Notes: generated by a model not told the origin, from the sequence alone. A stretch of DNA of 64,000 nucleotides from Phialocephala subalpina (GCA_900073065.1 FJOG01000005.1:496001-560000); one strand, 5' to 3'. Shown: positions 10,444 through 22,795, counted from the first letter of the stretch. Translations and numbers: made by a program.

Positions 10444-11292
10444 ATGGAATCCACTTTAAACACTCCATCTGCAGAATCTGCCGACATGTTCACATCATTC
10501 CCAAAGCTTCCAGTAGAGCTACGGCTTATTATCTGGCAATACGTCCTCGATTCTATCGGGCCTAGGGTCATCTCATTCCAGGAGGTACGATGGTGGAACA
10601 AGACGAACAAAATCCCCACTCTACTTCACATCTGTCGAGAGTCAAGGAACTTAGCACTCGGTCGTTACGAGTGGGTTAGCACCGGAGGTCATCCTGAAGA
10701 CATCTTCAGAGAGAGCCAAAATGCCAGGCTATATGCTCCAAAAATTGGATATTTCATCGACTACGACACGGATATTGTTATGTTCTCTAGTCGGAAGAAA
10801 TCAAACATCCGGATGCCGATATTGCCTTTACGTAGGCTTTTCAAACCTGTGAAGAGGCTTCTGATCACTTTGACCCTTCGCGATCGACATCAGTCACCCG
10901 GCCCAGATTACTTGTCAGATTTCATCCTTCGAGAGACCGGAAATTTAAATCCAAACCTGAAAGAGATATTCACCTTAACTTTCGTTAAGAACGATGACCG
11001 TCGTGCGTTAAAGCGCATTTTACGATCCATCCCATGCCTAGTTCTCAGAAAGGATTTTGTGGATGTTATGAAGCGGCATGGGACGGAATGGGTCAGGGCG
11101 TTCAAGCTCCAGGGATCTGAATCTCAACGTTGGTGGCACAGGGAAGTTTGGGATTGCGGCGAATTATGCCAGAGAGATTGTAAAGATCGTTCTTACGGCT
11201 TTCAATTTCTAGACTTTGAGCAATGGTGGAGGTCGCAGAGTGCAAACGATCAAGCGAAAAAACAAAATATGGAAAAGAAGGAAAGAATGTAA
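10444..11292 (+). CDS. 2EXR-domain protein
   Basis: Single exon of 282 residues starting at the ATG that opens MESTLNTPSAESADMF. The 2EXR family signature is clear: FPKLPVELRLIIWQYVLDSIGPRVISF, then IPTLLHICRESRNLALGRYE. This domain is widespread and multiplied in Pezizomycotina; its function is unknown, though the first motif resembles an F-box-like helix. The rest is basic with several Arg/Lys pairs. The C-terminus is Lys/Gln/Glu-rich (QAKKQNMEKKERM). There is no signal peptide or membrane helix. The region after the stop is a purine-rich GAA tract. Confidence 0.85.
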   Translation: MESTLNTPSAESADMFTSFPKLPVELRLIIWQYVLDSIGPRVISFQEVRWWNKTNKIPTLLHICRESRNLALGRYEWVSTGGHPEDIFRESQNARLYAPKIGYFIDYDTDIVMFSSRKKSNIRMPILPLRRLFKPVKRLLITLTLRDRHQSPGPDYLSDFILRETGNLNPNLKEIFTLTFVKNDDRRALKRILRSIPCLVLRKDFVDVMKRHGTEWVRAFKLQGSESQRWWHREVWDCGELCQRDCKDRSYGFQFLDFEQWWRSQSANDQAKKQNMEKKERM

Positions 11293-11539
11293 GAAAGAAA
11301 GAAGAAGAAGGAAGAAGAAAGGAACAAAAGCGCCTCGGAAGTCGGAAGTAGTTGACTGTGTATAGCAACCAGCCTACCTTACCTATGTACTTTCGTACAG
11401 TAATTGTGGATCCGAATAGTGTAGCTCATGCAGATTTGAGAGTCCAGCTTCCAATATCCACCCCCGAACCACCAACATACAAGCTCCCGCTAATTCCAGC
11501 TCTCATCTATCAGGCCGACTCCTCCATCTGTAAAGTCAC

Positions 11540-11884
11540 TCAAAACTTCCCACCACCACCACCACCAACCACAGTCACACCGTCCTCCTGATATTTCGCC
11601 CACAACTTCCACCTCGCTTCATTCAAACAATGCTCATTATGCTTCATCGTCTCCCTCAAATAATCCAACACCTCCTCTAACACATCTGCTTCAAAGGTGC
11701 CCTCAATTTCTGCCAAAAGTGTATGACTGATTTTCAGATATAGCTTTTGTAAAGCGTCGAGAACGTCTGAGTATTGCGCTATTAGATATTCTTCTTTTTG
11801 TTGCGTGTGTGAGAGGTGGTGGGTTGGGAAGTTCGTGTGGTCGCGGAGGTTGCAGATGTAGTCGTCGCCTTGGAAGGATGCCAT
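11540..11884 (-). CDS. Hypothetical small alpha-helical protein
   Basis: Single exon of 114 residues from an ATG in a very good context (CCACCATGG). The frame extends upstream to another ATG at 11962, which would give 140 residues. The sequence (EEYLIAQYSDVLDALQKLYLKISH, then ADVLEEVLDYLRETMKHNEHCLNEARWKLWAKYQ) looks like two or three amphipathic helices. It ends in a glycine run. I recognise no family. Confidence 0.55.
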   Translation of the reverse strand: MASFQGDDYICNLRDHTNFPTHHLSHTQQKEEYLIAQYSDVLDALQKLYLKISHTLLAEIEGTFEADVLEEVLDYLRETMKHNEHCLNEARWKLWAKYQEDGVTVVGGGGGGKF

Positions 11885-12394
11885 GGTGGGAGTTGGGGGT
11901 TTTATTCGGTGCTTGGTAGTTGAAGCTTGGGTAGGAAGTAGAGATTTTGTTTGTGTAGACATGATGTTTAGATAGGTAGAGTATGCTTGACTGAAGCTCG
12001 TAGTCTGGAGTGTTTGTGGAATTACAACCGAAACCATGGAGTGCTCGAGAACAAAGAGAAGATCTTGATGGAAACTTGCTTCGAACTTACATTGGACAAA
12101 GAAACAGAACAGAAAATGGTGGGTTGTCATTGACTAATCAAAATTCTTTGTACGAACAAAGTGGTTGTGCGAGGAACGCAGTAAGTCAGGGATGCGCACA
12201 ATGATTGAAAGCAGAGCAGAAAATCAAGAATAAAGACGCTGTTCTGGGAAAAACGAAATGCCATTGAAGAACAGGAATCGCAATTGATGAATGCAGACAT
12301 AAAAGCAGAATTTCCATCCACATCATGGCATTATTTCCTTCATCCACACTTTTCCACATTTTACAGCATCTACCACATCTCAACCTCTACAGCC
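11885..12394. other. Divergent intergenic region
   Basis: The region lies between two divergent hypothetical genes. It may encode an N-terminal extension of the minus-strand gene up to 11962. Otherwise nothing is seen. Confidence 0.45.
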
Positions 12395-13579
12395 ATGACG
12401 ACCTTCACCCAAACCGGATGCTTCGAGCACCCTCAACGACTCGATCTCACTGACGACTGCATGACTTGTAGCGTCATCGTGTCCTTCGACATGGATACCA
12501 CAACAGTAGGCACTTCAGACAACCCCAACTCTGTCTACCCGGAGATCGATACCAACCTCCTGGCTGGCCCAGCCACATTCGTCACCTCGCCCAAGAAGCT
12601 GAACAACTTCCAAGCACCAGTAGCCAAGATGTCCAACTGGGTCCCGAAACCAATCGTCCTCAACACCTTCTGTATCTCAAGAGACTTCCATCCTGGACAG
12701 TCTAATTTGAAGGAGGCCAACTACCCTGAGAGATTCTCTCTTGGGGATAAAGACTACCCGGAGCGATTCGCTTTCACTCCTGAGGAATTGCGAATCAATC
12801 AACCATACCGAAAAGTACTTCCCGCGAAGCGCCGATCAAAGAAAACTGAGCCTGCATCTCCACTGCCCTCAGCACCTCCAGCCTCAAAGAGAGAGACGGC
12901 AGAGGAGCAACTCAAGCAACACATCTCCAAAGAAGACCTAGAAGCTCTGGTGAAGCAGTTCGTTGCCGACCGGCTACAATTTGCCAAAGCTAGCGCTTCT
13001 AACGAATCCACCGAGAACAAAGAGATAGTGGCCAAGACCCCCGAGCCACAACCGGAGGTGTCTGAGCCCGAAGAAGACACCATCGTAGTCGATGTCCCGT
13101 CTGACTCCGAGTCTGAGGACGAAGACCCGGTCCAAGTCCGTCGATCCCCGAATCGACTCCAAGCAGCGAAAGACGAGCTCCTAGCTGCACTCCTCGCAGA
13201 CAACGATCAGAAGAGCAAGAAAGGTAAGAAGGCACCTCCCAAGCGAACCGTTGCACAAGCTACCAAGGACCTCACTTCCGATGAAAAGGGTCCTCCAGCA
13301 AAGAAGACCTGGGGTACCAAGAGAGCCATACCAACCGGATCTTCTGAATATGAGCTTCGCAACTCCAAGCGGTTAAGATCCGCATCCACCGAGTCTACTG
13401 ACAATGAACCTTCAGCTAGAAAGATCCACAGTTTGAAGAGATCAAAGCAGAGCGAATGCTCTGACGAAGAGACTCCTCGAGCATCTAGATCTCAGACCAA
13501 GAAGACGAAGACCGTCGCACAATTTACTCGATCTCTGCGATCGCGAGGCCGCTCCTCCCGAGTGAGCTCTGCGCAATAA
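12395..13579 (+). CDS. Hypothetical basic, probably nuclear protein
   Basis: Single exon of 394 residues from the ATG opening MTTFTQTGCFEHPQRLD. The N-terminal 120 residues are the most ordered-looking part and include two copies of YPERF (NYPERFSLGDKDYPERFAF). A short predicted helix (EEQLKQHISKEDLEALVKQFVADRLQFAKA) follows, then an acidic segment (VDVPSDSESEDEDPV). The C-terminal 150 residues are rich in Lys, Arg and Ser with several nuclear-localisation-like clusters (KKGKKAPPKR, NSKRLRS, SRSQTKKTK). This layout suggests a disordered nuclear or nucleolar protein. No family is recognised. Confidence 0.75.
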   Translation: MTTFTQTGCFEHPQRLDLTDDCMTCSVIVSFDMDTTTVGTSDNPNSVYPEIDTNLLAGPATFVTSPKKLNNFQAPVAKMSNWVPKPIVLNTFCISRDFHPGQSNLKEANYPERFSLGDKDYPERFAFTPEELRINQPYRKVLPAKRRSKKTEPASPLPSAPPASKRETAEEQLKQHISKEDLEALVKQFVADRLQFAKASASNESTENKEIVAKTPEPQPEVSEPEEDTIVVDVPSDSESEDEDPVQVRRSPNRLQAAKDELLAALLADNDQKSKKGKKAPPKRTVAQATKDLTSDEKGPPAKKTWGTKRAIPTGSSEYELRNSKRLRSASTESTDNEPSARKIHSLKRSKQSECSDEETPRASRSQTKKTKTVAQFTRSLRSRGRSSRVSSAQ

Positions 13580-13923
13580 AAAGGTAAAGTGATAACAAAG
13601 GCAAGTCCATCACGTCTTTGAATGCTTTGATCCTTTGAAGTATATGCATATATAGCACAATATAAGGGCTGGTCCCATGTATAAACAAATTTTTCGTTCT
13701 TCTCAGTCAACGTGCAAGTGACCCAACGAATGTGAAACTATTGACATAATCTGGCAGTAAACACATGCACTTGACTCTGCAATTAGGACCGAAGTGATCG
13801 GCCGTAGCCACCAATATGTATGTACAGGAGATCGGCAGGCTCATACGGCCGACGTCCCCCTTCCTTAGTTTCTTTGTGTCCAATTGGTACATCCTACTTT
13901 CAAGCATGATTGTACCAGCAGAT
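13580..13923. other. Convergent 3' flanks
   Basis: The region lies between the stop codons of the basic protein gene and the MFS gene. It is AT-rich with no ORF worth calling; it is presumed to hold both 3' UTRs. Confidence 0.55.
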
Positions 13924-15744
13924 TCATCGCTTCCGTGTCCGAATCTCGCGGTAAAGACCGGCGCCAATACCGACGACTAGCAAGACAGCGTTGAAGATCG
14001 CCATCATGTAGAAGGGCGCACCAGTCGACAAAGTATCGAAGAGTGAACCTCCAAGTTTGGTAAGTAATAAGATTGCTCCTCCTCCAGATAGTGAGTAGAC
14101 ACCTGCAATTGATCCCTTGAGATGACTCCTTGAACTGGTCTGGGTGGTGGCAACTAGTGGAGCTGTCTCTGCAGCATCGTTTGCAACCAGACCTGACTGG
14201 CCACTTTGAGCATCATGAAGCTGTCCAGAGAGGTTGTACCCGCCTTCGTCGCCCAACACACCACGGCCAAGAAGGCCCAGACTGCAGACAATAGCGCCGA
14301 TCTGGCTGATTCCAATCATCGATACAATGAGGAACACCACTGGACTGCCTCCTCTCCCATTGATGTTCTTTGGCTCTGGACTCTGGAGCTGAGCGAAAGC
14401 AGTATAACCAGCAATGCCGAAGACGCTTGCAATAAGCAGCGGAACATTGAATCGGCGGTAGCGGTCAGAGAGGTACCCAAATAGAGGCGCGCAGAGGAGA
14501 GCAATGAGTTGTGAAACTCCAGTCAGCTCAGCAGCGAGCACATATGCTGCCCTGCATTCCTTCTTGAGCTCCGGAGAGGGATCATTCGGTGAACCTTGGC
14601 AGAAGCCGTTTCTGATGAAATAGGCATTGATATAAAGAGGAATGAATAGTGAGATACCCACTGAAGATGCTCGAGCAACGAAGCCTCCTAGATAACCGAG
14701 ACCAATTTGAGCGTCTTTGAACCCCAAGACTGTGGAGTCAAGCAGCAGGTGCCAGTATGGTAGGAATGGAGCTCTCGTTAGTGCCTGACCGTCCTGGGAA
14801 GCAATAGGCTCGTAGCCTTGTGATGGTGCAGTCCTTCCTAGCAGTAGACGCCAGCCTTTCCCTTCTTCTCCGTTCAGATTACGAAGCCCAAAGAAGCAGG
14901 CAACTGCAACCAGAAGAGCTACAGTGCCAACAACATAGAAACTGTCTGCGACCGCTTGTCCTTGTGTGACCCCTTTTATATGTGAAAACTGTGCCGGAAG
15001 TGGGAGGAATATAGCCAAAGCTACCAGTGCTCCACAACCTGTGAAGACTCCGACCAATCCAGCAAGTCGTGGAGGGCTGGATGAAGACCTCGCATCTGAC
15101 TTTTTGACATTTCCATTCGTAGAGGGAGACTTCGGTCTTCCATTGTTATATCTCGCAGGAGTGATTGTAACTTCCGAATCCAGAGAAGCCGCCACACTGT
15201 GCCGATTGCCTGGTGATACTGGCTCTCCCACACCTTGCCCGATCGTAGATTCGCGTTCTCGACTATTGCCGGTCATGGAAGGCAGGATTGCTGTTACCAT
15301 CGTAGCACTAGGGTGCTTGTCAGCTTGCTTCTGAATCAAGTAGATGGGGATGTGGGCTCACGTAGCAGCACCACCCATACTGAACAATATCCTGGCCAGT
15401 AGTAGTTGCGGATATACATTCCGAGCCTGGACAAAGATGAAGAGTGCCAGCCCGACAATGCTATACCCTGCTACACATACAATTCGCACACCCAATCTGT
15501 CCGAGAGAATTCCCCAGAGAGGGCAGGCGAATAAAGCAACCAGTTCATCCACGAACCCTAGCGTCCCGACCAAGTCTCCAACTCCATCCTTGATACCAAT
15601 AAGATCTGTAATGACGAAGGATACACTGCTATTGAGGAAAACGAGGAAGGAGATTGAGAACAAACAAACGGCAAAGAGGTAGGCGCATGCTTGCGTTGCG
15701 GTCGTCGAGGACGCGAATGGAAGGTATCTAGAGACCACAGACAT
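13924..15744 (-). CDS. Major facilitator superfamily transporter
   Basis: Two exons on the minus strand (15362-15744 and 13924-15307) give 588 residues. The first exon holds the N-terminal membrane helices and the MFS loop 2-3 signature LWGILSDRLGVRIVC. A related copy, PLFGYLSDRYRRFNVPLL, sits at the equivalent place of the second half, supporting a 12-helix 6+6 layout. A long hydrophilic segment of about 90 residues (Ser, Arg, Pro-rich) separates the first helices from the next block, and a second polar loop carries an NGEEGKGWRLLLGR stretch. The domain order resembles the DHA1/SLC18-like fungal transporters; the substrate cannot be inferred. The start is the ATG opening MSVVSRYLPF. It is divergent from DML1. 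Confidence 0.88.
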
Positions 15745-16336
15745 GGCTGTGGTGGATGGCAGACTCAATTGCTGTCAGCCAGCACATTTGATGCGCTTCA
15801 GAGCATTTCCCATGATGTCGCGAAGTGAAGGTCGATGTTTAATCATGGGGGTGCCACCACTGAAGTGAGGTGTGATATTATTTGAAACTCGCTGGGTTTA
15901 GCTGTGTCTCGTTCGTTCTAGCATTTTGAGGGTGCGAGACTAGTATAACTATGATCTGCACCTTCTGGCTATCAACTGGAGAGAGCTGCAGGGACCAGAT
16001 CTCATCTGAGAGGTTATGTTCAGCCTAGAAGCTGAAAAGCTGGAACTGATTGTGCCGACTTTGTGAGAGTGATCACGTGATTATATTTGGTGAAGAAGAT
16101 GCAGAATCTAGCCAACTCCACCTCTTGAGGAAAAGACTTCCATTTTACAAGATCTTTCATCACCACAAAAGTCAGACTACTGTCATCAACAGATAGAGAT
16201 CAAAGCAGTCCGGATGCGCGTCAGGGCCTCGGTACCCTTTCGAACCCAGCATCAACTACCAACCAGTCGCTCTTGCCTTATCCCAGTACCTCCCTCATGA
16301 ACCATCCAACACGAAGTTGCGATCAAAGATCTCACC
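15745..16336. promoter_or_regulatory. Divergent promoter between the MFS gene and DML1
   Basis: There is no ORF. A 10-bp palindrome ATCACGTGAT with the E-box core CACGTG lies at 16072-16081, about 255 bp from the DML1 start. Confidence 0.5.
16072..16081. promoter_or_regulatory. CACGTG palindrome (E-box, Cbf1-type)
   Basis: The palindrome ATCACGTGAT is a candidate site for a bHLH factor such as Cbf1. The same 10-mer recurs at 59119-59128. Function is inferred from sequence alone. Confidence 0.4.
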
Positions 16337-18224
16337 ATGCATGAAATAATCACTCTGCAGCTTGGTCAACGGAGCAATTACGTTGCCACGCATTTCTGGA
16401 ACACTCAAGTAAGGGCTCTCTCCGCATTCTCGCGCCTTGCTGACATTTTATCCTAGGAATCATATTTCACCTACTCAGCCGATCAAGAGTCTCTGGTTGA
16501 CCATGACATTCATTTTAGACCAGGAATCGGCGCAGATGGCAACGAAACCTTCACTCCCAGAACTCTCATCTATGATCTGAAAGGTGGCTTTGGCACTCTG
16601 AAGAAGATCAATGCATTGTACGAGATAGATGAGCCTGCTGTAGCTCATGGACTATGGTAAGCTAAAATATGTTGTCTTTCTGTACTCTAGCATTAATATC
16701 AGCTAGGAATGGACCAGCTGTCGTTCAAAGACAAGAAGTAATTCAACAAAATGCCTACCAGCAAAGCCTTGAAGAAGGGCTGGAGCCTCCACCACTTACC
16801 ACAGAATCCGTCAGGTACTGGTCTGACTTCAATCGAGTCTATTTCCATCCAAAATCCATTGTCCAGCTCAATGAATATGAGTTGAACTCGTCACTTATGC
16901 CATTCGAAAACTGGTCAGTGGGAGAAGAGCTTTTCAACTCTCTCGACAAAGAGCATGATCTTCTGGATCGCGATCTGAGATCATTTGCGGAGGAAGCGGA
17001 TCACATGCAAGGGATCCAAATAATATCCGGGATCGACGATGCTTGGGGAGGATTTGCTGCCAGATATATGGATCGCATCAGAGATGAATACGGCAAGACG
17101 ACCGTTTGTGTCTGGGGTGTCGAAGATGCTATTAAGTCCATACCACGGGTAAGATATGCAGGCACGAGCTTTTTTCAGAACTTACACGTCATAGGAGAAG
17201 CGTTTTATTCGAATGTCGAATGCTGCTAGGTCTGTCTCGGAGATTGCTTCACAGGCCTCACTGTTCATCCCAATGACAGTTCAATCCGCGATGTTACCTA
17301 GTTATGTCGTGATAGACATGCAATCGCAATGGCATGTGTCTGGCCTTCTTTCAGCTGCCTTGGAGACCATGACGTTGCCTTCGAGATTGAAGGTTCAGGG
17401 GAGAAATCGCGAGACGATGGATCAGCTAGTCAATGCACTGAATGTCAATGGAAATCAGAATATCGCCAAACTCCGGATGAGCATAGACCAGAAAGAAGCT
17501 CTGAACGGTCATGATAGACCAGGAAGATCGAATGTGCGAGCACAGAGCAGAGATACGAGAATGCGATCCCAGGATAGACGTGCTGAAGAGGTCCAAGATG
17601 TTGAGAAGGACGAAGTAAGCACATTTGACATGGTCTTCTTCCCTCCGGAGAGCCTCGAGCAGAGTCGAGGACAGCGCAGTACCAAAAAGACTCACGTGTT
17701 CGGACAAGCTGAGAGCCTCCGATCCTCTGGGGATGTGCCCGCAGATGAGGCCACCGAAGACGAGGGTTTCGAACGGGCGCGGCGAAGAGCGGCTGGTCTA
17801 CCAATCATTCAAAAGTAAGTTTAACCTTTTTCTTTCTGGAAGCTTTTGCAGCAGTATTGAATATTCGTTGCACTACTTCTCGTATTCATGCAGATCCGTC
17901 CAAGTTCTTCCCTGTTCCAAGGCTTTTCGCTCGTCTGATTCTTGCTTACTCAATGACATCTGCAGGTCGAGGACACCCCTGCCATTTCCCTTGCTTGACA
18001 GCTTTCCCCACATCTTCGCACGCACTAGCTCAGGCTCGTCGCTCGGAGTGAGGACCTCTCTGTCTATCGATACGACGATCGCATCAAGAATAAAAGAATT
18101 GCAGAGCATCGTGAATAGAGCAATTGGCGTCGACGAGCGCGAGGCACTCGCCAATTCTCTTGGTGAAATGGCCGAAGCATATGAAGAAGGCTGGGATAGT
18201 GGATCAGATGAAAACGATGACTGA
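16337..18224 (+). CDS. DML1: Misato/DML1 tubulin-like mitochondrial inheritance protein
   Basis: Needed in yeast for mitochondrial DNA inheritance; the family combines a Misato segment II domain with a tubulin-like fold. Five exons (16337-16408, 16457-16656, 16707-17148, 17195-17814, 17894-18224) give 554 residues. The N-terminus [24 protein letters not shown] and the block [35 protein letters not shown] are family hallmarks, followed by [15 protein letters not shown] and the [17 protein letters not shown] segment. Exon 4 carries a polar Arg/Asp-rich insertion before the conserved [15 protein letters not shown] block of exon 5. The tail is acidic ([13 protein letters not shown]). All introns are GT-AG, 46-79 bp. 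Confidence 0.93.
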
Positions 18225-20831
18225 GCTTGAGGCTACGGTGTGTGATTTCTGCCTTAATTCTGTAGGTCGGACGATGTTTGCTTCTGAGCTGCAACTCTCA
18301 ACGCCCGAGTCATTTATTTCAACGCCACTTGAGATGGTATTGGATGACGCTCTGTGAACTGGTGGTGCAAGAGCGGAGTCCTTGGGCTTTACGAGAATAT
18401 GGCACAACTTCAATCACGCGATGCTCGTGTAGGACGGAACAAGAGTAGAAAGTATCCCCATTGGGCTCGCTGGGAAAGTTAGTTTCCCATCAAGGTACTG
18501 TACGAAAATGCTTCCAGAAAAGTTTGTCCACTTGCACCTCGCAATCACCTGTTGGCCGAACCTCACCACGATCCCGCATCGAAGCACAGGGGGGCTTGAG
18601 GCCGCCACAACCCGCACCCAGGGTCTGCAGCTTACCTTTAACGGAAATCTGGACGGCAACCGCGAACTGAACGTTGGAAATAATCCTTTGGCAGATCGAG
18701 GTCAAATACCGAGTAATGCTACCTACCTAGGTACGCTTAAAGCTTACGCGCTATCATTAGGCTTCAACTGTAAGCTTCTGAGTTGGGAATTGGTAGCGCA
18801 AAGCTCGCTCTTGAACAGTATATCTTGTGCATTAACAACAATGACGCATTTAGGAACGGTACTTTCGACTTCTTGATGCTACCATGGAGTCCGCGATCCG
18901 TGATCGCCGTGGAGGGGCAAGTTTTAAGCGAATGACCCCTCCCCTGAGTAAACGACAGGAAATCTCGAGTGGCGCAGGAGTCTATTTTGGCTGTCCACTC
19001 AGCAACCATGCACTCCCCAAGATGCGAAAATCTGGAGAGGCTGGTTGGTGCCAGAGTTGAGGGATGCCGGTTTCCCAGACTTTCCGAGAGACTTCTGATG
19101 GATCAGAAATCTTTCAAGCTTCGTCGTAGTTGTGCCACATGGAGCACCCGAGCCAGCACAACGTGCGAGCGAATTCATCCTTCAATGCTACTTCGTAATT
19201 TACTCGACCATCGGGAGCCGAGCTTCTCACCTTCCTTCATCTAAACTATGGCTGACTGTACACCGGATCTGGGCCGGCCCTCTCTCTTCCTTCTCGTTCT
19301 CGCTTTCGGGAAGTCAGCTTGTCCTTTCGAAAGCCAGCCTTGAGCATCAGACATCCAATGGAAATAAACACAATCGTTCAAATCAAGCCTCAGGAACACT
19401 GTGTCTCACCGTTATCATCAGCCAGCTGTGAGATATTGGATTTTTTTCTTACTCTTGTGCCGTGGATTTGCTTCCCACCCGAGGTGGGGACCATGCAGCA
19501 CAGCTTGAGCTTGCACCAACCTCGTCACTCATGATCCGCCACCGCATGCAGATATCTTGGACTCTGCGCGCGCATTATTCTGCCACAGGGTTTTCCATGA
19601 CCGGGGCCAACCCATGGCGATGATGTCGAAAATCTGCTAAACGAGGTTGGGAGCCGGTGAGGTTCCTGGGAGAGCAAACCATGACATGACAACCCTCTCA
19701 TCTTGCGAGAAGCGTGCAGAAAGGCTGGTGACCAGTCTTGGCTGCTGTCCTGACTACTGCATGAGGGACCTGGCTACTCGAATAGAAGTCACGAAAGTGA
19801 CACCAATATTTCAGTTCAACGCTACTCGCACCGAAACAGTTGCAGCGTGGACAACACGAGAGAGTAGTGGCCATTTGTTGGTGGTTTGGTGCTCGGTGCT
19901 TTGAGGTTACAGTACCAAACCGCGGTGCACCTCCACATCCGGTACGGGCTTGCGGGGGAAACATGTAGCGGGGGATTCTCGCTGGACCCAAGACATGATG
20001 AAGCTTAAAAAGCTCGTCTAAAAACAGGCTTTTGCTCAGTCTGAGGTGAGCCAATGAGGCTTCCTCCTCCCCACCGGTCCATCCATTTCAATTCAAGGCT
20101 TCGAGAGGCGGCAATTATTGTAAAGATGCTGGTCGCACAGAACAGGGGAGCAGCGGGGCAACAGCAGGGTGCTCGCCTGTCACTTCAGCCTCGATAGGAT
20201 TTCGCATGGTGTTTGCTCGGCTGCTCGTCCGTGCCCCTCGTCGGATCTGCTAGTCTGCACCAACGGACGCTAATGGATCGCCAATCAGCTATCGATATGC
20301 TCGGGCCATCGCTACGTAGCAACCTCATCATGCAAGGCATTGCTAGGTCAACCAACACCCAGCCATCATATGCATCCTCTCAGAGGAAAAACGACGTCAA
20401 TCCGAATCGAGCAGTAGTTGCTGCTTCCTGCATCCCATCTCTCTGCCAGCCTTGAGCGACATGATGGGATCTGGCCGCCGCCCCATCTCACCTGTGCCAT
20501 CATGTGAGGGATCTGAACGGGCCTTCTGGAGGGTAGCTACCAGCCATGTGTGGAAAGGAAGTTCTTCGCATGCATGGCAGCATGGATTGCTAGGTAAGGT
20601 GGTACCAGTCTCCTCAATTTTTGCTGTTTTTAAGAGACCAAGTTTCCCACCTGATTGTTGTCTCCTGTTCTTGTTCAAGCAAACCAGCCTTCTTTAAAAC
20701 AAGCCTTGCTCTCCAACCTCCAGCAATAGGTAACTCCTTCGCTACGGTTACTTAACACCTTCGTTCTACTGCTACTGTGTGTGGAATTCCAACCAAACAT
20801 CTTTCGCTATTCTTCAGACCACGCAAGCATC
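18225..20831. other. Long gene-poor region upstream of the GPI-protein gene
   Basis: 2.6 kb without a convincing gene: short frames on both strands lack family motifs and protein-like composition. Three STRE-type pentamers occur close together (AGGGG at 18913-18917, CCCCT at 18936-18940 and 18941-18945). The size suits a complex promoter for the wall-protein gene at 20832, or an unseen noncoding RNA. No tRNA was found by eye. Confidence 0.5.
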
Positions 20832-22795
20832 ATGAAGACGTGCTTCTCTCTATTGGCCTTGGCCGCTTCAGCCTTTGCTTCGGATGTTGCTCTTGACGCT
20901 CGTTGGGGCTCTCCTGGAACTACAACTACTCTGACGACGTATACAACGACTACTCTGTGCCCTGTTACATCAACCTATACTGAGGCAAGTTCTCCGTGAG
21001 CATGATGGCCTTGCGATTGCTAGCAGGTCTATGTGGTGTTGGACTTCGGCTAATGTCCTTTGCAGAAGGGGACCACCAAAATTGAGACATATCTTACGAC
21101 CAGCACCATCGTTGTTACGACTCAGGCTACGGAGGTAGTTACAGCAACTGGTCCGGCAGTGACCGATTACACAACGTCTGAGGCAAGTCTTCACTGAGGA
21201 CTGGTATTGGCATGCAAGGGCTAACGGATATCAGGTTGATATCACGTATACGACTACCTGCGAGGTCACTGAGACTGTGTAGGTTTCCTCTCTTTTCAAT
21301 CTCAACAAAAACAAGTCTGACCTTTCCCCAGGACTGCTCCAGGCACCACGTACACCTCAACCTACCTCACAACCTCCATTGTTGAAGAACACCAAGTACA
21401 TCACCCTGAAATTGATATCTTGAGTATACTAACAGGGATGCAGATCACAACAATCTACGCGACTGTCACTGGGCCAAGTGAGACAACCAACGGTATGTCA
21501 AAATCTGCCCATTATTTGCACAGATATTCAGACCGAACTCTTCGCGAGTAATGCGAACTCGGCTCCTCAGCTCCTCGACTCGAAAATTCTAAGTCAAATC
21601 ATATACTGATTTATCTACAGTCGAGTCCGTTGTCACAGAGACCATTACGTCTCTTTGCCCAATCACCGAGACATCGACAATTGGTGGATCTGTCGTCACT
21701 GTGACTTGGACCAGCACGTCGATTATTGAGACAATTGTGCCAGCCACTGTTGAGGTCTAGTAAGTTTACCTTTGCCCTGCCTGATGCTCCAAGCTAACGA
21801 GAATAGCACCACTCTTGCCGGATACACGTAAGGCGACTTCCTTACGTTCTGAAAGAGGTATACTGACTCAATAAATAGCACCAGCATTGAGACAATTGCG
21901 TATGAAACATCCACATCGCTTTGCCCAGTCACCACAATCTCCACCGTCTCGGGAAAAGAAGTGACCATTATTTATACAAGCACATCTTTGATTGTGGTGC
22001 AAGTCCCAACTACCATTATTGATTACACGCAAGTCCCCCGGGATAGCCCCCTTCCTACTCCGAAAAGTCGCATGATCTGTCTCTCGAGACATCCTCCCTA
22101 ACCATTTTCCAAAGGCCTTTACTGACTCTTCCGTTTCTAGAACTTATTTGACCACCTGCTACGAAACAACTGAAGTCTACACCACGGAGACTGCCTATAC
22201 GTGAGCTCCCCAATATCAAATCAGCGACTTGAGCATTAGCTAACATCCCCTGCTTCAGAACCGCTTATACAACGGTCTCCAGTGGCAGCACGATTACTGG
22301 CTACATCACTCTTACCAGCACAATTGAGCTGACTTCTGCCTACACGAGTAAGCTATTGATCCTGCCCTCAAAGTCAGACCATCCCATACTAATCCTCCCT
22401 CAGTTACCTCAACTTTCGAGCCTCCCACCACCAAGGCAACTGTATTCATCCCAATCACGCTCGCTACGTCCGTCCCAGTCTATACAGTGGTCACTATTCC
22501 CTCAGAGAAGACAGCAACTCTCTCCGGAAGTAAGCCTTGACCAACACTCGACTAATTAGAAAAAGGCTGACATCAAGGAGACACAATCTATAGCACCATC
22601 CCCTTCACCTCGGCCAGCACCGTCACCGCCCCACCAGCCACGACCAGCGCCCCAGGCACCACAATCATCTTGTCGACTCCCACTCCAACTACTTCCGCTC
22701 CTCTCCAAGTTAGCAGCAATGCTGCCGCACAGGCGACGAACGGACCCATGGCATACGCCGTTGCTGGCGCCATGGCCCTCCTCGCTCTCGCATAA
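20832..22795 (+). CDS. Secreted Ser/Thr-rich GPI-anchored cell-wall protein
   Basis: Twelve exons give 409 residues: 20832-20984, 21066-21182, 21235-21278, 21332-21395, 21444-21492, 21621-21759, 21807-21827, 21879-22028, 22141-22200, 22259-22347, 22404-22529 and 22578-22795. A signal peptide (MKTCFSLLALAASAFAS) opens the protein. The body is a Thr/Ser-rich repeat region with recurring TTYTTTTLCPVT, SLCPIT and SLCPVT motifs, typical of heavily O-mannosylated wall proteins. The end, ATNGPMAYAVAGAMALLALA, is a GPI-attachment signal: small residues then a hydrophobic tail. Exon 7 is only 21 bp. Introns 1, 2 and 8 begin GCAAGT (GC-AG type). Exons 7-9 are bounded on both sides by phase-2 introns after a Tyr-Thr codon pair, so they can be gained or lost without a frameshift. 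The function is presumably structural or adhesive. Confidence 0.85.

Noticed and set aside
16200..16260. GGGTTCGAAA on the minus strand, like a tRNA B box
   Set aside because: The flanks do not form a T stem, acceptor stem or anticodon arm; not a tRNA.
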